A DNA stretch of 64,000 bases from Alphaproteobacteria bacterium (GTDB lineage Bacteria; Pseudomonadota; Alphaproteobacteria; Rhizobiales; Aestuariivirgaceae), in contig JAHEFB010000015.1 in NCBI GenBank assembly GCA_024640405.1, forward strand, positions 25,622 to 89,621. Direction: 5' to 3'. Made by a program: the position numbers and the translations under genes. Below, piece by piece: positions 18,644 through 26,671 of the stretch (the stretch's first letter is position 1; every line of letters begins with the position of its first letter). Under the pieces are notes generated by a model, which was not told the DNA's origin, did no database searches, and saw only the letters and a list, made by a program, of their open reading frames with translations.

Positions 18644-19282
18644 TCAGTCAGCGGCACGCCAGGTTGCGACAGCTGCATCGCGCAACGGGCTTTTTACCCC
18701 GGCCTGCACGGTTGTTTCCGCATAAGGGTGGCGCGCGAACACTTCCCGGATCATCGGCTCGAAAAACTCCAGCGGCAGCGTGTCGTAGTCAGGGTCGAAA
18801 CTCGTCTGATCCCAGAATTCGCAGAAGTCGACACATGACTGGTAATACGGTTCACCGGCAAATTTTTCCCGTTCAAACTGGTTCCAGTCATAGTGATGGG
18901 CGTAGTACACCATCTGAAAAGCGCCATGATGGTGAACACACCAGGTCACTTCCTCCCGCAGGAACGGACGCACGATGGCCGCAGCAAATTCGTCATGGTT
19001 TTGCGGAGCCAGTCCGTCGCCGATATCATGCAGGACGGCTCCGACCACCCAGTCAATGTCGGCACCGTCGCGCCATGCGCGCGTAGCAGACTGCAATCCA
19101 TGTTCAAGGCGGGTAATCCTGTAGCCTTCAATGGTCTCGTCCTGCTGGTCACGCAGGGCCTTCAGAATCCGGTCTGGTGTCAACTTGACGTGGGCTTGCT
19201 CCTTTTCCCGCAACATAAGGTACTCGTCACGCGTGCCGTGCTTCATTTCGGTGAACTTGACAGTGGCTGATTGTTCGTTCAT
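18644..19282 (-). CDS. HD-domain protein, PhnZ-like oxygenase candidate
   Basis: 212 residues of the HD superfamily. The signature RLEHGLQSATRA gives E60, H61 and Q64; LHDIG gives H85-D86; a His cluster sits at 117-119 and D158 is in FWDQT. H61 to H85 spacing (24) equals that of PhnZ, the mixed-valent diiron oxygenase that cleaves hydroxylated phosphonates, as I remember its numbering. The PhnZ Glu that lies seven residues before the first His is Tyr54 here, so the substrate may differ. The gene starts six bases after the stop of a PhyH dioxygenase, the same pairing as phnY-phnZ. An oxygenase rather than phosphohydrolase role is inferred from this. Confidence 0.7.
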   Translation of the reverse strand: MNEQSATVKFTEMKHGTRDEYLMLREKEQAHVKLTPDRILKALRDQQDETIEGYRITRLEHGLQSATRAWRDGADIDWVVGAVLHDIGDGLAPQNHDEFAAAIVRPFLREEVTWCVHHHGAFQMVYYAHHYDWNQFEREKFAGEPYYQSCVDFCEFWDQTSFDPDYDTLPLEFFEPMIREVFARHPYAETTVQAGVKSPLRDAAVATWRAAD

Positions 19283-19288
19283 GGCAAA

Positions 19289-20164
19289 TTACATCCTGCT
19301 GGCGGTTTCGGCATACAACCCGACTTTTTGTGAAGCACCCTGTGTGAGGGCAGCGGCCTGATCACGGCGAATTTGCTCGTACAGAACCAGTGATTCAGCG
19401 CCGAATTCCTCCGATGGGGCGGCAACATTGATCCAGTTCTGCTCAGCATCGAAACCACGCACCAGCATGGCATAATCACGCTCGGCAACCAGTTGCTTGA
19501 CGCCGGGCGTCACATAGCGGATGGCGCACCCGATGCGCCGGTCCTCCGATGTGTTGGGTCCTGAAGCATGAAACATCCGGCCATGATGCAAAGACATCTG
19601 TCCCGGCTGCAATACGATGTCTGTTGCTGTTGCCTCATCGACGTCCACGGCGATTTCCTGACCGCGCGACAGCAAATTGTCCTCATGAAACGTATCTCGA
19701 TGCGGCACGATCCGGTTGTTGTGCGAGCCCGCAACAAACTTCATGCAACCGGATTGCGATGTCGCGGGTGACAGGGCAATCCAGGCGGTCAGCTGCCCGT
19801 CGGTTTCGCCCATGCCCCAGTATGTAAGGTCCTGATGCCAGGATACGATTTTTCTTGTCTTCGGTTCCTTGATGAAGAGTTCGCATGACCAGACCAGCAG
19901 GTTGGGTCCAAGAATGGACTGAACGGCATTCAGCACAGCCGGGTTGCATGCGATTCTCGCCATCTGCGGAATGACGACATGCGCACCAACCCTGAAATAC
20001 TGCGATACCGGTTGCGGCAGCGAACCATCAGGATAGGTTTGTTCGATGGCCTCGACTTCAGACCGCCAGGATGCTGCCTCGCCGCTCGACATGGCATCAA
20101 TTGGGAACAGAAAACCATCTTTTTGGTATGCATCGATTTGAGATGAAGACAAGCTGGCTGGCAT
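19289..20164 (-). CDS. Phytanoyl-CoA dioxygenase (PhyH) family, Fe(II)/2-oxoglutarate enzyme
   Basis: 291 residues from ATG 20164, chosen for the strong AGGAGG six bases upstream. The Fe(II) facial triad is H110-x-D112 (SWHQDLTYWG) and H199 (GRMFHASGPN), with the 2-oxoglutarate Arg at about 209-210 (SEDRRIG). Members hydroxylate small substrates including phytanoyl-CoA, ectoine, mitomycin and, in PhnY, 2-aminoethylphosphonate. The HD-domain gene follows after six bases, so a two-step hydroxylate-then-cleave pathway is plausible. No phosphonate transporter is in the window, so the substrate is not established. Confidence 0.87.
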   Translation of the reverse strand: MPASLSSSQIDAYQKDGFLFPIDAMSSGEAASWRSEVEAIEQTYPDGSLPQPVSQYFRVGAHVVIPQMARIACNPAVLNAVQSILGPNLLVWSCELFIKEPKTRKIVSWHQDLTYWGMGETDGQLTAWIALSPATSQSGCMKFVAGSHNNRIVPHRDTFHEDNLLSRGQEIAVDVDEATATDIVLQPGQMSLHHGRMFHASGPNTSEDRRIGCAIRYVTPGVKQLVAERDYAMLVRGFDAEQNWINVAAPSEEFGAESLVLYEQIRRDQAAALTQGASQKVGLYAETASRM

Positions 20165-20326
20165 GGCGAACCTCCTGCAAGTATAGAACATTGACAGTCA
20201 GTGGATTTGTGCCGTTCTTGTCAAGCGGATTTGCAACGCTGGCGCCGATACAAAGCGTTGACTAGTCGGGGACCTGCAATCTAGAAGTGTCGGTTCGGTG
20301 TTGCGACGAGCGTAGGGAGAGGCTTG

Positions 20327-21316
20327 ATGTCTGCAGTTGACACGCCGGACAGCTTCGCACAATGGGTGGCGCGGATATCTGATCCATCAGGTGGAAAGCT
20401 GGCCTGGAAGACCCGGAAAACCAGACAGTGCATCATAACCGTGGCAACCGGATATCCGGCTAATTTATTGAAACCGCTGGTTTATTCTCTGCGTGAGCAC
20501 TCTGGCGCACATCTTGTAATTGTCGCCAATGCAGACAGTGAGCTTGAGCAGGATTTCGCGGAACACGATGTGATTGTTTATCCGGTGGACGAGGCACACG
20601 GATACCGGCCTTATCCGGCTCTGGCCCGCCTGGAATACTATCTTGATGTGCTGAAGGATTTGCCGGACCATATCGATCAGCTATTGTTGGTGGACAGTCG
20701 TGATGTGGTTTTTCAGGCGGACCCTTTTGCCGGTTTTCCGCAAGGTGACCTAACGTTTTTTGCTGAAAATGACGACACTTCCAGCTGGAATATGCGCACG
20801 ATTAACGGCCGATGGGCGTGGGCGATGCTGCCGGGAGAGATGCGGCAAAGCCTTGTGGGCAAACCAATCGTCAACGGTGGTGTTATTGCCGGAACGCCTG
20901 CCGGCATAGAACGGATGTGCCTGGCCAAGCTGAAGATTGCACTGACCACGCATGAATGGACAAAACACACGACCGGCCTCGACAACATTTCCACCAATCT
21001 GATCGCCCATTCACAAATGGCCGGTTCCTGCGCGGTGGCGCAGAACCATGGCCTGGTGGCAAATGTCTACCGCGAAACAGACATGGTGATTGATTCAGAC
21101 AAGGGTATCGGACTGCAGGGTGGGCAACCCTGTCCGATTGTTCACATGTATGATCGGCGGGCCGAATTGCTGGCTTATGTCAACCAGCGCTACGGTGTTG
21201 CAACTGATGCATCCCTGGTCGTCGGTCAGGATCGTTCCGTTGGCAAATCGCATCTGCTTGCAGGATTGTTCCACTGGTTGAAGCTGCTTCGGATTTACGT
21301 GGCCGGCAGAGCTTAG
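20327..21316 (+). CDS. Putative glycosyltransferase (nucleotide-diphospho-sugar fold)
   Basis: 329 residues from ATG 20327 with GGGAGAGG upstream; TTG 20324 directly before is less likely. After about 40 residues an alpha/beta domain starts (CIITVATGYPANLLKPLV). A DxD-like metal motif occurs in LLVDSRDVVFQADPF (about residues 125-140), and VNGGVIAGTPAG (about 186) resembles the acceptor-side loop of GT-A enzymes. A hydrophobic C-terminal segment (LLAGLFHWLKLLRIYVAG) could touch the membrane. The donor and acceptor are unknown. It is not linked to the glycosyltransferase operon 13 kb away. Confidence 0.65.
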   Translation: MSAVDTPDSFAQWVARISDPSGGKLAWKTRKTRQCIITVATGYPANLLKPLVYSLREHSGAHLVIVANADSELEQDFAEHDVIVYPVDEAHGYRPYPALARLEYYLDVLKDLPDHIDQLLLVDSRDVVFQADPFAGFPQGDLTFFAENDDTSSWNMRTINGRWAWAMLPGEMRQSLVGKPIVNGGVIAGTPAGIERMCLAKLKIALTTHEWTKHTTGLDNISTNLIAHSQMAGSCAVAQNHGLVANVYRETDMVIDSDKGIGLQGGQPCPIVHMYDRRAELLAYVNQRYGVATDASLVVGQDRSVGKSHLLAGLFHWLKLLRIYVAGRA

Positions 21317-21451
21317 GGTCAGGAAGTTCATGCAACAAATTGCATGACAACAATGAGGGCGAGGGGGCTTGTAAGCGTGCACCGGCAACGCTAACTGTGT
21401 CACATCATCACGTTCTGAATGATTTGATAACGCTCAAAAGGTAGCTTTCAC

Positions 21452-22900
21452 ATGCTTCGCAAGACAGACTTTTATATTGACGGCAAATGGGTTGCACCGG
21501 CCAAAGAACACGATCTCGACGTAATCAACCCGGCTGACGAAACCGCATTTGCGACTATTTCGCTGGGTTCTGCCGCTGATGTGGATGCAGCGGTCGCGGC
21601 AGCACGCAGGGCATTCAAGACGTGGAGCAAGACCAGCCGCGAAGAGCGTCTGGAATATCTTGAAAAGCTGTTGGCCGCTTACGAGAAGCGTTCCGGAGAC
21701 ATGGCGAAGATCATTTCCAGTGAAGTAGGCGCTCCGATTACCATGTCGACCCAGCAACAGGCCGGAGCAGGCTGGGCGCATATCAAGTCCTTTATTCGCA
21801 CACTCAAGAATTTCCAGTTTGACGCTCCTTTGAGCGAAAAGGTTCCGACCGAACACATTGCCCATGAACCCATTGGCGTGTGCGGCCTGATTACACCCTG
21901 GAACTGGCCGATGAACCAGATTTGCCTGAAGGTGGTTCCTGCTGTTGCCGCCGGGTGTACGGTCATTCTCAAGCCTTCGGAAATTTCACCCATGTCCGGC
22001 ATCGTGTTTGCTGAGATCATGGAGGAGGCGGGTTTCCCCGCTGGCGTTTTCAATCTGGTGAATGGCGACGGTCCGAGTGTAGGCGAAGCCATGTCGCGCC
22101 ATCCCGATATCGACATGATGTCGTTTACCGGTTCAACGCGCGCAGGCATTGCAGTACAAAAGGCGGCAGCAGAAACCGTCAAGCGTGTGACACTGGAACT
22201 GGGCGGCAAGTCACCCAACATCGTGTTTGCCGACGCGGATATCCCGAAAGCGGTCAAGCGTGGCACGTTGCATTGCTTCAACAATACCGGCCAGTCATGC
22301 AATGCGCCGACCCGCATGCTGGTGGAACGTTCGGTTTATGACTCTGCCGTGGAAATTGCTGCAGAAACCGCAAACAACTGCAAAGTTGGCGATCCGGCTG
22401 AAGAAGGCAATCACATTGGCCCGCTGATCTCGCAAATGCAGTTCGACAAGGTGCAGGCGCTGATCCAGAAAGGCATCGACGAGGGCGCAAGACTGGTGGC
22501 TGGTGGTACCGGTCGTCCGGAAGGGTTTAACCGTGGGTATTTTGTACGCCCGACCGTGTTTGCCGACGTTAACAACGACATGGCAGTTGCCCGTGAAGAG
22601 ATATTTGGTCCTGTTCTGGCGATGATACCGTTCGAAACCGAAGCAGAGGCGATCGAAATTGCCAATGACACGCAATATGGCCTGGCAGCATACGTGCAGT
22701 CCGGTGACCAGGCGCGCGCTCAGAAGGTTGCCCGCGAACTGCGCGCAGGCATGGTGCTGCTGAACGGTGCACAGCGTCCCGGCGGCAGTCCGTTCGGTGG
22801 TTACAAGATGTCAGGCAATGGCCGCGAAGGCGGTGATTGGGGCCTGGAGGACTTTCTGGAAGTCAAGGCAATCAGCGGTTGGGATGAAAGCGTAGCCTGA
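21452..22900 (+). CDS. Aldehyde dehydrogenase family protein
   Basis: 482 residues, complete. NAD-binding and catalytic motifs are in order: ITPWNWPMNQ (about residue 150), FTGSTRAG (about 228), the general-base Glu in LELGGKSPN (about 250) and the nucleophile Cys in NNTGQSCNAPTR (about 284). The C-terminal PFGGYKMSGNGREGG is typical. It oxidises an aldehyde to an acid with NAD(P)+. The tail resembles broad-range enzymes, so the substrate is open. It lies alone, followed by a repeat-like hairpin region and the convergent cob genes. Confidence 0.92.
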   Translation: MLRKTDFYIDGKWVAPAKEHDLDVINPADETAFATISLGSAADVDAAVAAARRAFKTWSKTSREERLEYLEKLLAAYEKRSGDMAKIISSEVGAPITMSTQQQAGAGWAHIKSFIRTLKNFQFDAPLSEKVPTEHIAHEPIGVCGLITPWNWPMNQICLKVVPAVAAGCTVILKPSEISPMSGIVFAEIMEEAGFPAGVFNLVNGDGPSVGEAMSRHPDIDMMSFTGSTRAGIAVQKAAAETVKRVTLELGGKSPNIVFADADIPKAVKRGTLHCFNNTGQSCNAPTRMLVERSVYDSAVEIAAETANNCKVGDPAEEGNHIGPLISQMQFDKVQALIQKGIDEGARLVAGGTGRPEGFNRGYFVRPTVFADVNNDMAVAREEIFGPVLAMIPFETEAEAIEIANDTQYGLAAYVQSGDQARAQKVARELRAGMVLLNGAQRPGGSPFGGYKMSGNGREGGDWGLEDFLEVKAISGWDESVA

Positions 22901-22913
22901 CATTTTCTGGACC

Positions 22914-22963
22914 GAACAACTTTCTTCGCTTCGCTCAGGTCGTTCCTGAGGATTGAACGGGCG
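22914..22963. repeat. Short dispersed repeat with hairpin
   Basis: The segment starting CGAACAACTTTC and ending GATTGAAC is similar, with one indel and a run of substitutions, to bases near 63808-63855 inside the 208-bp inverted-repeat element. It contains a perfect 6-bp stem, CTCAGG (22934-22939) and CCTGAG (22945-22950), with a 5-base loop. It lies between the stops of the convergent aldehyde dehydrogenase and cobC genes and could act as a bidirectional transcript end, although no T-run follows. Confidence 0.45.
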
Positions 22964-22991
22964 TAGCGGAGAAGCTTCGGCCACAACTGGC

Positions 22992-23543
22992 TTATCCCAA
23001 CGCCGTCACGGTTTTGTTTGCGGAGATCATCCAGCCGCCGCCATAGGGCGTCTGGGTGACCCAGGCATCCCGCACGCCGGCATGATCGAGTACCGCCCGA
23101 ATGACGCCTGCATGGGTGACCACCAGCGTACTGGTGCTGCCGCACCAGGCGTCGGTGGCGTCAAGCACGGCAAGGGCGCGCGCCTGCATCTGGTACACAC
23201 TCTCGCCGCCGTGGGGACGGGCGTGCAGCAGATCGTTGGCCCACTGGTTTAACTCATCCACTGGCACGTCATCCCAGCGCAAGCCTTCCCAGACACCGAA
23301 ATCCATTTCCTTCAGACCATCGTGATATGATGGCTGGGAACCGTGTGCTGCGCTGATGTGATCAGCCAGACTGGCGCACCTGATTAAGGGGCTGGATAGT
23401 ATCTGATCCGCCTTCCAGGGCAGCAGTTTCAGGGCTGCCCCGGCTTCGGAAACAAATTTGGCGCCGGGCTTCAGATCGGTCACGCCGTAACAGGTGCCGT
23501 CGGCAATGTCCGGCTTGGTATGGCGCAGCAGCACTAGACCCAT
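22992..23543 (-). CDS. cobC: Histidine phosphatase family protein, CobC-like alpha-ribazole phosphatase
   Basis: 183 residues. Start is placed at ATG 23543 (MGLVLLRHTKP), which overlaps the cobS stop by 10 bases; the longer frame to 23600 would lie inside cobS. The phosphohistidine motif is LLRHTKP (RHT rather than RHG), the acid Glu lies in MDFGVWEGLRW and the second active-site His is in VVTHAGVIRAV. CobC removes the phosphate from alpha-ribazole 5'-phosphate in assembly of the cobalamin lower loop. The tight overlap with cobS supports this role over a generic phosphatase. Confidence 0.83.
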   Translation of the reverse strand: MGLVLLRHTKPDIADGTCYGVTDLKPGAKFVSEAGAALKLLPWKADQILSSPLIRCASLADHISAAHGSQPSYHDGLKEMDFGVWEGLRWDDVPVDELNQWANDLLHARPHGGESVYQMQARALAVLDATDAWCGSTSTLVVTHAGVIRAVLDHAGVRDAWVTQTPYGGGWMISANKTVTALG

Positions 23544-24307
23544 GCCGCAATCCCCAGATAGAATCCGACTTCGCCCGCCTGTTGCACCGCGCCAAGGCAA
23601 TCGCCGGTATATCCGCCAAGTTTTTGCATGAACAAATGCCGAACCACCAGGGCCATGATTAGCATTCCGGCAATGGCAAATATGATGGCACCTGCCGGCA
23701 GGACTGACAGGCTCACGACCATGATCAATGCAAGTGTTACGCCGGAAGCAATCCAGCTTTCACGGGAGGGTCTTGCTGCCACGGCAGTGGCGGTGCCGCC
23801 TTCCGAACGGGCATATCGTGCCGTGGCCAAAACCCCCAATATTGCTGCGCGGCTGGCTGCATGTGCTCCCACAAGTGCCGCAATCGCGACGGCAGGAGAA
23901 AGGCTCGACAATGCAGATATTTTGGCGCCGATGAACAGGATCAAACCGATTGTGCCGTACGCCCCTATGCGGCTGTCCTTCATGATGGCAAGGGCCCTGT
24001 CGCGGGTTTGTCCCCCGCCAATTCCATCACAGACGTCTGCCAGTCCGTCTTCATGCAGCGCGCCGGTAACCAGAACAGCGGCTGCGACCGCAAGCAGGCT
24101 TGCAAGCGCACCGGCAAACATTTGCGCTGCCAGCCAGTACACCAGCGCCGCGATGATCCCGACAATGACACCTGCCGCCGAATAATATCCGACAGATTCG
24201 CGTTCACGTTCCTCAGTCCAGCCGGAATTGTCCAACCCCGGCAGGCGCGTCATGAACTGCAGCGCAATTGTAAAGCTCGACAGGTGGTTGCGGAAATTGT
24301 GGTTCAT
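23534..24307 (-). CDS. cobS: Adenosylcobinamide-GDP ribazoletransferase
   Basis: 257 residues, integral membrane enzyme that joins adenosylcobinamide-GDP to alpha-ribazole (phosphate), the last cobalamin assembly step. Typical features are the N-terminal FMTRLPG stretch, the ALHEDGLADVCDG motif (about residues 85-97) with metal-binding acids, KDSRIGAYG (about 113) and five to six hydrophobic segments. ATG 24307 overlaps the cobT stop by four bases and its own stop overlaps the cobC start, giving a translationally coupled cobT-cobS-cobC operon. Confidence 0.95.
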   Translation of the reverse strand: MNHNFRNHLSSFTIALQFMTRLPGLDNSGWTEERERESVGYYSAAGVIVGIIAALVYWLAAQMFAGALASLLAVAAAVLVTGALHEDGLADVCDGIGGGQTRDRALAIMKDSRIGAYGTIGLILFIGAKISALSSLSPAVAIAALVGAHAASRAAILGVLATARYARSEGGTATAVAARPSRESWIASGVTLALIMVVSLSVLPAGAIIFAIAGMLIMALVVRHLFMQKLGGYTGDCLGAVQQAGEVGFYLGIAAWV

Positions 24308-25359
24308 GCCTTGCCCGAAACCCCGGCGCTTTCGAAGCTCGCCATATCACACAACATGGCTGCCGCGCATTTGAGCAATGGCCATGCCAGCAGGGCCCCG
24401 GTGCCCTCACCGAGCCGCAAATCCAGATCAAGCAGTGGCCTGACCTCAAGCGCGGCAATCATGGCCTGGTGACCGGCATCGCCGGACGCATGGGAAAACA
24501 CCAGATACTCACGCACCGCCGGCAACAGATGTGTGGCGGCCATGGCGGCAGCTGTCGCGATGGTTCCATCGACAAGCACAATACGGCCGGTTGAGGCAGC
24601 GCCCAGCATCGCGCCTGCCATCATGTTGATTTCAAAACCGCCATACTCGGCCATAACCTGGCCGGCATTCAACTGACCGGCGGTGCGGGCACTGGCTTTT
24701 TCAAGCACAGCGAGTTTGCGGACAAGGCCTTCATCGTCAACACCGGTGCCGCGTCCCACAAACTGCGCCAGTGGCTGACCCGTCAGCTTGTGTGCCAACA
24801 GTGCTGCAGATGATGTATTGGCAATACCCATCTCGCCAAATGCAACAGCATCGCCTTCGGCTGTCCTGCCCAGTTCAGAGCCGAGATCAAGGCACGACGA
24901 CAACTGCTCGCCGGTCATGGCCGGCCCATCCAGAAAACTGGCCGTACCTGCCGCGATACGTCGCGAAATCAGGTTCTCGTGCGATAGGGGTTCTCCCGCC
25001 AGGCCGGCATCAACCACACGCACCTCAATGTTTTGTGTATTGGCAAATACATTGGCCGCGGCACCGCCGGCGAGAAAGTTCAACACCATCTGGCCTGATA
25101 CTTCCTGCGGAAATGCAGAAACACCAGCATTCGCAATGCCGTGATCTGCGGCAAAAATGGTAAGCGAACAGGTGTTCATGACCGGCGACAGTGTCTTCTG
25201 TACCCGGGCAATCTGCAAAGCCAGGGCTTCGATGCGCCCAAGTGATCCCGGCGGTTTGGTCTTGGTGTCTATTGCATGTGCAATCTGATCATCAAGATGC
25301 GTGCTGACGGGAACGGCTCGTGGCAGGTTCAGGCAGCTCTGGTTTTCTGACTTTGACAT
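24304..25359 (-). CDS. cobT: Nicotinate-nucleotide-dimethylbenzimidazole phosphoribosyltransferase
   Basis: 351 residues from ATG 25359 (MSKSENQSC); a longer frame begins at 25401. CobT activates the lower-ligand base by transferring ribose phosphate from nicotinate mononucleotide. Conserved segments are TKPPGSLGRIE (about residue 34), the FAADHGIANAGVSAFP loop, GEMGIANTSSAA, and the catalytic Glu in LRLGEGTGALLA near the C-terminus. It is the first gene of a cobT-cobS-cobC operon. No cobalamin riboswitch signature was seen in the short upstream region. Cobalamin is relevant here because MttB-family enzymes elsewhere in the window usually pass methyl groups to a corrinoid protein. Confidence 0.95.
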   Translation of the reverse strand: MSKSENQSCLNLPRAVPVSTHLDDQIAHAIDTKTKPPGSLGRIEALALQIARVQKTLSPVMNTCSLTIFAADHGIANAGVSAFPQEVSGQMVLNFLAGGAAANVFANTQNIEVRVVDAGLAGEPLSHENLISRRIAAGTASFLDGPAMTGEQLSSCLDLGSELGRTAEGDAVAFGEMGIANTSSAALLAHKLTGQPLAQFVGRGTGVDDEGLVRKLAVLEKASARTAGQLNAGQVMAEYGGFEINMMAGAMLGAASTGRIVLVDGTIATAAAMAATHLLPAVREYLVFSHASGDAGHQAMIAALEVRPLLDLDLRLGEGTGALLAWPLLKCAAAMLCDMASFESAGVSGKA

Positions 25360-25546
25360 AGTGCGGACGCTATCCCAGTTCACCGGTCGCTGACAATGCA
25401 CTCACAAACCGGTTCATCACGTTTGCGACATGTTTCTGGTCGTAAACCTTGATTCAGCGTATATCTTGTATGACATGGTGTGTCAGGGGAACAACGGAAA
25501 CCCGGCTGCTGATACGTCATACCGGAATGAAAGTGTTGCGCGTGTA

Positions 25547-26671
25547 ATGTCGATTTTGAGACAACTGCTGGTTTTGATGGTGCTGAGCGCGATCGCCTAT
25601 GGCGGTTATGCGGGCTATGGCCATTGGAAGGCCAGCAATGCGGCAACCTCGCCGGAAGCGGCCGGGAGAGCCGGCGGCAGTCCGGCTGGTGGAAAATCCG
25701 GATCCGGCGGATGGCCAACCATGGTCGAAACCCAAATGGCTGAAACGCGTACCGTTTCGCGTACGGTGGAAGCGGTCGGCAATACCCGTGCGGTGCGTTA
25801 TGTCGACATCAAACCAAAAGCCGACGGGACAATCACCGAGATCCGTTATGCTTCAGGCTCCCGGGTTGAAAAGGGAGCAGTGCTGTTTACTCTCGATGAT
25901 GCCATTGAAAAGGCAGATCTCGCACAGGCCGAGGCCGAGTTTCTGAAAGCCGATCTTGCCCTCAAGCGCGGCGACAAGCTGAGCCAGTCGCGCATCACCG
26001 CGCGAGCATCGGTGGACGAGTTGCAGGCGACAATGTCGGCTGCTGCAGCCCAGGTTGATCGCGCCAGGTCCCGACTGGCGGACCGGACGATTGTGGCGCC
26101 GTTCGCCGGTACTCCGGGTTTTCATGCAGTGGATGCTGGTGCGCGAGTAACCAAGGATACCGTTTTGACCCGGCTGGATGACTTGTCCTCGGTCTTGCTC
26201 GAGTTTGCCGTGCCGGAAGAATATTTCGCCATCGCCCGGATCGGACTGCATGCCAAGGCGGTCACGGTGGCATATCCGGATCGTGTGTTTGATGCAAAAA
26301 TCACCCAGGTTGATACGAGGATTGACCCTGTCAACCGGTCTTTCAGGGTGCGCGCTGAAATTGACAATTCAGACGGTGCGCTGCCGTCCGGCATGTTCAT
26401 GCAACTGACGCTTGAGCTGGACAGTCAGGCAATGGTGATGGTGCCGGAAGAGGCCATAACGGTGGAAGGCGCAAAAACCCATGTGTTCATTGTGGCCGAT
26501 GGCAAGGCCAACAAGCAGAACGTCGTTACAGGAGTGCGTGAACCTGGTTTCGTCCAGATCGTAAGCGGGCTTTCCGAGGGCGACGAGATAGTAACTCACG
26601 GCACCTCGAAGGTACGCCCGGGCTCACCAGTGAAAGTGGTGGATGCCAAGGCGCCGGGCACAACCCAATGA
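25547..26671 (+). CDS. RND efflux periplasmic adaptor (membrane fusion protein)
   Basis: About 374 residues from ATG 25547, taken because the membrane anchor (LLVLMVLSAIAYGGYAGYG) then begins at the normal place; the open frame extends to 25430. The order is anchor, a Gly-rich linker, lipoyl half-motif (GTITEIRYASGSRVEKGAVL), a short alpha-helical hairpin (about residues 125-175), the second lipoyl half (TIVAPFAGTPGF), then beta-barrel and membrane-proximal domains. It links the inner-membrane pump to an outer-membrane channel. The permease gene overlaps its stop by four bases. No TolC-type gene is nearby, so a shared channel is likely. Confidence 0.92.
   Translation: MSILRQLLVLMVLSAIAYGGYAGYGHWKASNAATSPEAAGRAGGSPAGGKSGSGGWPTMVETQMAETRTVSRTVEAVGNTRAVRYVDIKPKADGTITEIRYASGSRVEKGAVLFTLDDAIEKADLAQAEAEFLKADLALKRGDKLSQSRITARASVDELQATMSAAAAQVDRARSRLADRTIVAPFAGTPGFHAVDAGARVTKDTVLTRLDDLSSVLLEFAVPEEYFAIARIGLHAKAVTVAYPDRVFDAKITQVDTRIDPVNRSFRVRAEIDNSDGALPSGMFMQLTLELDSQAMVMVPEEAITVEGAKTHVFIVADGKANKQNVVTGVREPGFVQIVSGLSEGDEIVTHGTSKVRPGSPVKVVDAKAPGTTQ

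Noticed and set aside
25360-25546. Cobalamin riboswitch before cobT
   Set aside because: No B12-box-like or conserved riboswitch core seen in the short divergent region; a profile search would settle it.
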